A stretch of 26,795 nt of DNA from JBAXGE01 sp044344145 (lineage in GTDB: Bacteria; Planctomycetota; Phycisphaerae; WQYP01): contig JBIJDM010000010.1 in NCBI GenBank assembly GCA_044344145.1, forward strand, positions 1 through 26,795, written 5' to 3'. The position numbers were made by a program, and so were the translations under genes. Shown here in pieces: positions 21,315 through 26,795 of this stretch (its first letter is position 1; the number at the start of each line of letters is the position of its first letter). The notes beneath the pieces were generated by a model. The model made no database searches and was not told the origin of the DNA. It saw nothing but the letters and a program-made list of their open reading frames with translations.

Positions 21315-22652
21315 GTGCTTGATTTGAAATTCATCCGCGAAAATCCCGATGTCGTCCGCCGCGGGGCGGAACTCAAACGCATGAAGATTGATCTCGATGC
21401 CCTGCTGGCACTGGACCAACAGCGCCGCGAAGTACAGGTCAAGCTGGAAACCCTGACCGCCGAACAGAACCGCGTCAGCAAGGACATGGGCCCGCTGATG
21501 GGCAAGGTGAAAGGCGCCAAAGACCCCGCCCAGAAAGCGGAATTGGAAGCCCAGATCGAAGCCATCAAAACGCGCTCGGCCGCGATCAAGCAGGAGCGCG
21601 CCACCTTTGAAGAACAACTCCAACAACTCGACCCCCAAATCCAACAGTTACTGCTGACCATTCCGCTGCCCCCCGATGACGATGTGCCGGTGGGTGTGAG
21701 CGCGGAAGACAATGTCGAAGTCAGCAAATGGGGCACACCCCGCGTGTTTGCTTTCACGCCCAAGACGCATGTGGAACTGGGCGCGGCGTTGAAATTATTC
21801 GACGTCGAACGCGGCGTGAAAATCGCCGGCTCGCGCAGCTATTTCCTCACCGGGGCCGGGGCGCTGTTGCATCAGGCCATCCTGCGGCTGGCGCTGGACT
21901 TCATGAGTCTGGAGCAGGGCTTCACGCCCGTGACGGTGCCGGTGATGGTCCGTGAGGCCGCGATGCGCGGCACCGGATTCTTTCCCGCCGGGCGCGAACA
22001 AGCGTACCGCGTGGGCGAGGCGGAAGAACTGCCCGAGGATGTGCGCTTTTTAACCGGGACGGGCGAAGTGGGTCTGACGGCACTGCACATGGATGAAGTA
22101 TTGGACGAGGCCACGCTGCCCCGCCGGTATGTGACGATGAGTACCTGCTTCCGGCGTGAAGCGGGCACGTATGGCAAGGATACCAGCGGGCTGTACCGCA
22201 TCCATCAGTTCGACAAAGTCGAGCAGGTGGTCATCTGCCGCAATGACAAACAGGAAAGCCGCGACTGGCACATCCAAATGATCGGCTATGCCCAGACGCT
22301 GTTGCAACGGTTGGAACTGCCCCACCGCGTGATCCAATGCTGCACCGGTGACATCGGTGTGAAGAATGCGGCCATGTACGATATCGAAACATGGATGCCC
22401 AGCCGCAACGCCTACAGCGAAACGCATTCGGCCTCGCGACTCTATGATTTCCAGGCCCGGCGCTGCAACCTGCGGTACAAGGGCAAAGATGGCAAGGTCC
22501 AATTCTGCCACACGCTGAACAACACCGTCATTGCCAGCCCGCGGATTCTGATCCCGATTTTAGAGGTGTATCAGAACGCCGATGGCAGCGTCACGGTGCC
22601 CACGGCTCTGCGCGGTTATATGGGTGGGATGGAAAAGATTGGTCCGGCGTAA
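21315..22652 (+). CDS. serS: Serine--tRNA ligase
   Basis: Charges tRNA-Ser (and tRNA-Sec where present) with serine in the cytoplasm. The protein has 445 residues. Residues about 30-110 form the long helical arm that grips the tRNA variable loop, rich in charged heptads. The class II core follows, with motif 2 in TCFRREAGTYGKDTSGLYRI (277-296) and HQFDKVEQV, the serine-binding TGTGEVGL near 247-254, the DIGVKNAAMYDIETWMPS region (346-363), and motif 3 with SPRILIPILE (408-417) ahead of YMGGMEKI. I choose the GTG at 21315, giving (f)M-LDLKFIREN, because TAGGAG lies 8 bases upstream and the family begins there; the frame is open for 21 codons further. It converges with the membrane protein gene, 15 bases apart. 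Confidence 0.97.
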   Translation: MLDLKFIRENPDVVRRGAELKRMKIDLDALLALDQQRREVQVKLETLTAEQNRVSKDMGPLMGKVKGAKDPAQKAELEAQIEAIKTRSAAIKQERATFEEQLQQLDPQIQQLLLTIPLPPDDDVPVGVSAEDNVEVSKWGTPRVFAFTPKTHVELGAALKLFDVERGVKIAGSRSYFLTGAGALLHQAILRLALDFMSLEQGFTPVTVPVMVREAAMRGTGFFPAGREQAYRVGEAEELPEDVRFLTGTGEVGLTALHMDEVLDEATLPRRYVTMSTCFRREAGTYGKDTSGLYRIHQFDKVEQVVICRNDKQESRDWHIQMIGYAQTLLQRLELPHRVIQCCTGDIGVKNAAMYDIETWMPSRNAYSETHSASRLYDFQARRCNLRYKGKDGKVQFCHTLNNTVIASPRILIPILEVYQNADGSVTVPTALRGYMGGMEKIGPA

Positions 22653-22667
22653 ACTTGCCCGACCGGA

Positions 22668-23303
22668 TCAGGCTTTGTGCAGACTGAGATCCAAATAGTT
22701 GATAAACGCCTCATCCTGACCCAATACCAGCAGGACGAACAGCACGCCCAGCAAAATAATCGTGGCAATAATGACATGATTAAACATCCAGGTCAGACAC
22801 CCCAGACCCGTGGGCTCCGCACCCAATATTTTGCTGCGAAATTCGGCATTGATCACACAGACCCGGTTTACCACCATCGCCCCCGCCCAAAATATGGCCC
22901 CCACGACGAACGTCACAGCGGTTTGAATGGTGTAATTCTTGCGCTGCAGCAGATCGGTCAGGTGCGTGTCGGAGTGCTGCCAATATTCCCAATCATTGAC
23001 GGCAATCCCCAGCAGACACGTGAGTCCCAGTAAATAGAGCAAGCTGGTGAAAGTCAGTCCCCCGAGGGCGGAAGGCTGATTGATACTGGGGGCAAGGGGG
23101 GGCGGTGGCGGCGCGGCCTCGGACGGGAAACACCGTTGCCATACAGAACATACCAGCCAGTACAGACCACTTCCGAGCAACCAGAGCAGACCAGAAATTC
23201 CCAGGGCCAAAAAGATCACTACCATCCCCAAATACAGACATAATCCAACCGAACGCCCGTGCGACACAACGCCGCACAAAATCCGTCCCAACCCGAGCCT
23301 CAA
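22668..23303 (-). CDS. Membrane protein of unknown function
   Basis: The protein has up to 211 residues with four clear hydrophobic segments, at about 25-54, 80-102, 127-148 and 172-194. A Pro-rich loop with five prolines in a row lies after the first segment (64-75). The first helix ends with VCSVWQRCFPS. I recognise no family. The start is uncertain: the frame has no ATG before codon 27 (23225), and I list the TTG at 23303 because AGGA lies 4 bases upstream of it. The frame stays open a further 20 codons upstream without a normal start. A run of seven C on this strand encodes the prolines. It may belong with the envelope genes around it, but context gives no role. Confidence 0.65.
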   Translation of the reverse strand: MRLGLGRILCGVVSHGRSVGLCLYLGMVVIFLALGISGLLWLLGSGLYWLVCSVWQRCFPSEAAPPPPPLAPSINQPSALGGLTFTSLLYLLGLTCLLGIAVNDWEYWQHSDTHLTDLLQRKNYTIQTAVTFVVGAIFWAGAMVVNRVCVINAEFRSKILGAEPTGLGCLTWMFNHVIIATIILLGVLFVLLVLGQDEAFINYLDLSLHKA

Positions 23304-23567
23304 GGAGTCCTGTTGATTGTGCCCACAAATGCCCCAAAACCCAACCCACCATGCAGATTCCGGGGCCGGCTGTCAAACAACACACGCCAGCTACCTCTTA
23401 GGTTAGAGGATATTAGCTTAAGCGTCTGGGAACGTCAAGACTATTTCGTGCTTGCTCAATAGCCCCGTGTTGGCGCAGGGGCGCAGCCGGCATCATCGGT
23501 TCATCCTCAAACATTCATTCTCCGGACAGGGCCGACCCCGGCGGCTGGTCATGTCCCCCCCGCCGAC

Positions 23568-26261
23568 TTATTTGGCGCCAAACACACCCAGCACCAGCTT
23601 GCCACTGTTGTAGGTGAGGGTCTGCCCACCCACCACAATTTTATCCCCCACCACCTTGGGTTCGGGATGTTCGCCCGTGCTGCTTAGGGTCAGCACGTTC
23701 AGGGATTCCGCGCCCAGCGTCACCGTGGTGCTGCGGGCTTTGCCTTTGAACGTATCGGCGGCGGGAACCTTGCTGCCCGCCGTTACCACCAGCACATCCA
23801 CCCCGGCCGCGCGCGAGTGATCCACCGCCAGAGCAAAATTACCCGCGGTGAGACTGCCCGAACCATCCGGCGCGGTAACATAGTGCGTCACTTTGGCGCC
23901 GCGCTGCGGTTCCCCATATCCCAGCCGCAGCCCCATACCCCAGACCAAAACTTCGCGCGGCTTGGTACCATCGGGCGCATTGATCAGCAGCGAGGTCACC
24001 ACATCGTCATTATCCTGGAAGCGGTTGCGGAAAGCGAAGAACTCATACATGGTGTCGCGGGTGGCCAGGGGCATGACCGTGGCCGGGTTGGCTTCTTTAC
24101 CACCGGTAAAGGTGGGCCAATTCACCAGCGCCAGCATGGCCCGGTGGGGATACGACCCGATGGTATCAAAGTTGTATTTATTATTGGGGGCATACATATG
24201 GTTATAGGCCCAGAGTAGCGCGGGCTTGTAGCGGTCGGAAATAGCGCCGAAGCCCTCGGAGAAATACCCACCGTTGGACATGCCGGTATGCTGTTCCAGG
24301 CTGCCGATCTCCGGATTGCCATAGGTGGGGCCCATATTGGAGCGATACGGGAAGGAGGCGGGATTGCCCACCGTCAAAAGGACGCGCGGCACCATGGTGA
24401 TGTAATTGGCGTTGGTACGTTCGACATTCACAAAATCCAGCCCGTGGGCGACGCGCATGGCCTGGAGCAGACACAAAAACGCGCCCTGGGTGCCGACGCG
24501 CGAAGCGCCCCAGCCTTCCTTGTAATAACCACCGTCGCCCCAGCCGGCAAGGAAGTGACGTTCGATCTGTTTTTCCACGGCCGTCACATATTGCGTGGTA
24601 AGTTTGTCATCCGTACCGGGATCACCCTGAATGGCCAGCACCGCCAAACCGGTGCCGCCGACCACCGCACCGTAATGGTTGGAGCCCGGACCCTGCACCG
24701 GCGTCAGGATCATGCCGCGCAGGGTAATCCCTTCGGCTTTGTTCCGTTCGCCACCTTTGACATCGCTGTAGTTCTGAATCGCCAGCGCGACTTTCTGCCG
24801 GAACTCCGGCTCCCAACCGTCATAACAAAGGTCATACGCCACGGCGGTCCAGCCAATCGTGGGGCCGGCACGTAACTCGCCACCGGGGCCCACCCAGGCA
24901 TACCGGTCGTCCCCGCTGCGCTGTCCGGCAAACGCTTTTTCCACGCACTCGCGCGCCAGGTCGGCGTATTTTTTGTCGCCGGTCAGTTGATACAAAAACC
25001 CAAATCCCGCCCCATGCGAAAACGTATAAGCGCCCACGCCGGCCTTGAAACCGCCGGCATACGCCTGCGTGGCCGGATTGTATTGGGTGGGCATACTTTC
25101 ACCATCGGAACCATTCAACTGTTCGCGCAGTCGTTTGATAATGGCCTGCCCATCGGGCGTGGCGGCCCGACGTTTGAGTTCCGGCAGATCACCCTTGCGG
25201 AAAAACAACCGGGGATGCTCGCCGGCCACCACGGGTTTAAAATCTTTCACTGCCACCGACCAGGGCCGAGGGTCCGGCGCTTCGGTCAATACGGCCCCCT
25301 TGGCCGCATCACCACGGAAATAGCCTTCAATCGGATTCACTTTGCCATCGGCCAGAGTGTAGCTGCCCTTCCAACTTCCCACCAACCAACCCGCCACCCG
25401 TTGGCCGGTGAATTCCAGAGCGAATTTCGCCGGCTCACCGTCCAGCGTATTGATCTCGAAGTTGAGTGTGGCACTGAAGGTATCGGGCTTGATCGTGCCG
25501 GCGGTGGGTTTGTCCAATGTGGCATAATCGTACATGTTGTGGCGGATATCCATCATCCCCAGTCGGGCGGAAACGGCCTGGCCATCTTTGAAGCCCAACG
25601 ACACGGCCCGGCGGCGTTGGAAATTATCTTTCACCTTGCCCGGCAGCAGGTTATACACCGCGAGATTGTAGGAAACGTCTTGAACCTCGGGTTCGCCGGC
25701 CACACCGGTACCGCCGAGGATGCGTCCCTCACCTTTACCCGGCAGCAGTCCTACCGTCTCCAAAACGGCCACTTCTCCGGGAATCGTTGCGGACCATTGT
25801 CCGCACATGGTCATAATGGCATTGGCATCCGCACTGGGAGTCAGAGTTCCTTTGATCTCCACCTGGGCAGTACGGACGATCTGATCCTTGGGAATCCACG
25901 GGTCGGCGACCAGCACCACTTTAATCTGCCCCGTAACAGTTTCCTTGGCCACTTTGAGGGCCGCCGGGTCCACCAGCATGAGCGCGGTATTCCACTGGGC
26001 CTTGCCCATATAGGTGGCCGTGCCCAGCGCGGCCATCCACTGGCCATTGCGCCGCTGCATATAGACATTCATGCGTTTGGGCACATTGCGGCTCTGCCCA
26101 GGGAAAAAGCCTTCCAGCGTCATGGCAAAGAAGGCATTATCCGGATCAAACGCCGGCTTGGAGGCCGGGGCACTGGCCGGGGCGGCTCCCGTCAGCGTGA
26201 ACAACGCCAGGCCACCCAGCACCAAAATTCCCGCCCAACCGAATAAGCGCATTACATGCAT
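23568..26261 (-). CDS. Secreted heparinase II/III-like polysaccharide lyase
   Basis: An exported 897-residue protein, probably degrading an acidic polysaccharide by beta-elimination. The signal peptide is MHVMRLFGWAGILVLGGLAL followed by a small-residue stretch ending near Ala-28. Residues about 40-335 are beta-rich and match no family I know. HPRLFFRKGDLPELKRRA (349-366) is the typical opening of the heparinase II/III / DUF4962 helical toroid, which runs to about 690. Within it, SNHYGA (527-532), GDGGYYKEGWG near 575-585 and EQHTGMSNGGYFSEGFG (656-672) hold the conserved Asn, His, Tyr and Glu residues of the group. The last 200 residues are a beta domain ending in a VGGQTLTY...GKLVLGVF tail. 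The start at 26261 has AAAGGAG 6 bases upstream. It follows a related gene by 107 bases. Confidence 0.88.
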   Translation of the reverse strand: MHVMRLFGWAGILVLGGLALFTLTGAAPASAPASKPAFDPDNAFFAMTLEGFFPGQSRNVPKRMNVYMQRRNGQWMAALGTATYMGKAQWNTALMLVDPAALKVAKETVTGQIKVVLVADPWIPKDQIVRTAQVEIKGTLTPSADANAIMTMCGQWSATIPGEVAVLETVGLLPGKGEGRILGGTGVAGEPEVQDVSYNLAVYNLLPGKVKDNFQRRRAVSLGFKDGQAVSARLGMMDIRHNMYDYATLDKPTAGTIKPDTFSATLNFEINTLDGEPAKFALEFTGQRVAGWLVGSWKGSYTLADGKVNPIEGYFRGDAAKGAVLTEAPDPRPWSVAVKDFKPVVAGEHPRLFFRKGDLPELKRRAATPDGQAIIKRLREQLNGSDGESMPTQYNPATQAYAGGFKAGVGAYTFSHGAGFGFLYQLTGDKKYADLARECVEKAFAGQRSGDDRYAWVGPGGELRAGPTIGWTAVAYDLCYDGWEPEFRQKVALAIQNYSDVKGGERNKAEGITLRGMILTPVQGPGSNHYGAVVGGTGLAVLAIQGDPGTDDKLTTQYVTAVEKQIERHFLAGWGDGGYYKEGWGASRVGTQGAFLCLLQAMRVAHGLDFVNVERTNANYITMVPRVLLTVGNPASFPYRSNMGPTYGNPEIGSLEQHTGMSNGGYFSEGFGAISDRYKPALLWAYNHMYAPNNKYNFDTIGSYPHRAMLALVNWPTFTGGKEANPATVMPLATRDTMYEFFAFRNRFQDNDDVVTSLLINAPDGTKPREVLVWGMGLRLGYGEPQRGAKVTHYVTAPDGSGSLTAGNFALAVDHSRAAGVDVLVVTAGSKVPAADTFKGKARSTTVTLGAESLNVLTLSSTGEHPEPKVVGDKIVVGGQTLTYNSGKLVLGVFGAK

Positions 26262-26368
26262 GCTTGGCTCCTTTGCCTTGGTCGTCTCGGGCGACACAGC
26301 GCACCGGTTACCTGCGGAACGAAAATTCGTCCACGGCCAATCCTACGGCAGGAATGCCGGACGCACTA

Positions 26369-26795
26369 TTATTTGACCGTACCCAGTACCACCTTACTGC
26401 CATCAAACTTGATGGTACGATTGCCCACCGTGATCACCGCATCCAGCCCGGTGCCTTGCACCTTGACCTCGGGTTGCGGGCCTGCGGTGACCGTACCGAC
26501 AAAGTAGAAATGGTCACTGCCCGGCACGGTGACGGCATTGATAACCTTGGTCACCTTGTTACCCCGGCCGATGCCGACGGTCTTGACGTACTCCCAGGTC
26601 AGCGGGTCGGTTTTCACCTTGGGTTCGGGCGGATAGGCAAATACGCCCTGCAAAGAAGGCTTGCCGTCCGGCGGGGCCACCGTAAAACCACGCGCGTTGG
26701 CATTGACGACGCTCCCCGTTTTCGGCGGCTGGAATAACCAGGTACGCTTGGCATCCTTGCCGCCGGCAATTTTATCCACGAGGACATACAAACAA
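26369..26795 (-). CDS. C-terminal part of a second heparinase II/III-like protein (runs off the right edge)
   Basis: At least 141 residues of an open frame that enters from the right edge; no start is visible. The sequence opens with YVLVDKIAGGKDAKRTWLFQ and continues with a Gly-rich beta pattern. This is the form of the C-terminal beta-sandwich of heparinase II/III-type lyases, where a VVYDRV strand precedes a K-x-W-L-x-x strand. The final 25 residues, with ITVGNRTIKFDGSKVVLGTVK, parallel the end of the next gene, with IVVGGQTLTYNSGKLVLGVF, so both carry the same terminal strand module. The stop is 107 bases upstream of the following lyase gene on the same strand, which suggests a tandem, co-transcribed pair. 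Most of the protein is outside the window, so the activity is inferred from this tail and the neighbour. Confidence 0.75.
   Translation of the reverse strand, partial: CLYVLVDKIAGGKDAKRTWLFQPPKTGSVVNANARGFTVAPPDGKPSLQGVFAYPPEPKVKTDPLTWEYVKTVGIGRGNKVTKVINAVTVPGSDHFYFVGTVTAGPQPEVKVQGTGLDAVITVGNRTIKFDGSKVVLGTVK

Noticed and set aside
22993..23385. Overlapping minus-strand frame suggesting a frameshifted membrane protein
   Set aside because: The hydrophobic helix pattern is continuous in the 22668-23303 frame; the alternative frame loses it after about 70 residues.
26346..26359. Small hairpin CGGCA-GGAA-TGCCG between the two lyase genes as a terminator
   Set aside because: The stem has only five base pairs and no T-run follows on the minus strand.

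Overview
The window is a chromosomal stretch from a Gram-negative-type bacterium with fairly GC-rich coding sequence (about 60% by eye). The gene set points to Planctomycetota, probably the Phycisphaerae side. The reasons are an exosortase-associated CAAX-type membrane protease, a hopanoid radical-SAM enzyme (HpnH), heparinase II/III-type polysaccharide lyases, a small PCCLIG-type membrane protein, and a GroEL whose tail is His/Asp-rich instead of Gly-Gly-Met. The lineage is inferred from family knowledge. No rRNA, tRNA, CRISPR array or insertion sequence is visible.

Layout. (1) 1-205: AT-richer 5' end of a gene that resembles the N-terminus of a SNF2-type helicase, with a good promoter and a G-rich tract upstream. 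(2) 367-2588: a REP-like palindrome, then the minus-strand groES-groEL operon with its own promoter, an inverted repeat near the start site, a hairpin plus T-run between the two genes, and a strong terminator. (3) 2901-5737: minus-strand genes for a small membrane protein, glutamate-1-semialdehyde aminomutase (hemL) and a CAAX-related protease. (4) 5771-12369: plus-strand block with a secreted helical-repeat protein, an endonuclease/exonuclease/phosphatase-fold protein, a polyprenyl diphosphate synthase, RimO, a MoeB-type E1 enzyme fused to rhodanese, and a YjaG/DUF416-like protein. (5) 12413-14827, minus: an Sm-like small protein, HpnH, and a NYN/YacP-like nuclease. (6) 14930-22652: an ArnT-like glycosyltransferase (+), the sppA-nadK pair (-), then lpdA, a LysM protein and serS (+). 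(7) 22668-26795, minus: an unknown membrane protein and two consecutive heparinase II/III-like genes, the second cut by the window edge.

Most genes are housekeeping: protein folding, tetrapyrrole and isoprenoid synthesis, tRNA charging, ribosomal protein modification, NADP synthesis and 2-oxoacid dehydrogenase function. Several concern the envelope: hopanoid side chain, polyprenyl carrier, lipid/sugar transferase, SppA, LysM and the protein-sorting protease. The less ordinary material is regulatory. Inverted repeats sit at or next to the likely start sites of groES, the polyprenyl synthase gene and hpnH. Two genes (CAAX protease and glycosyltransferase) appear set up for leaderless transcripts. 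I found no complete novel multi-gene system. The best leads are the truncated helicase gene at the left edge, the hpnH-linked small protein, and the tandem lyases at the right edge.
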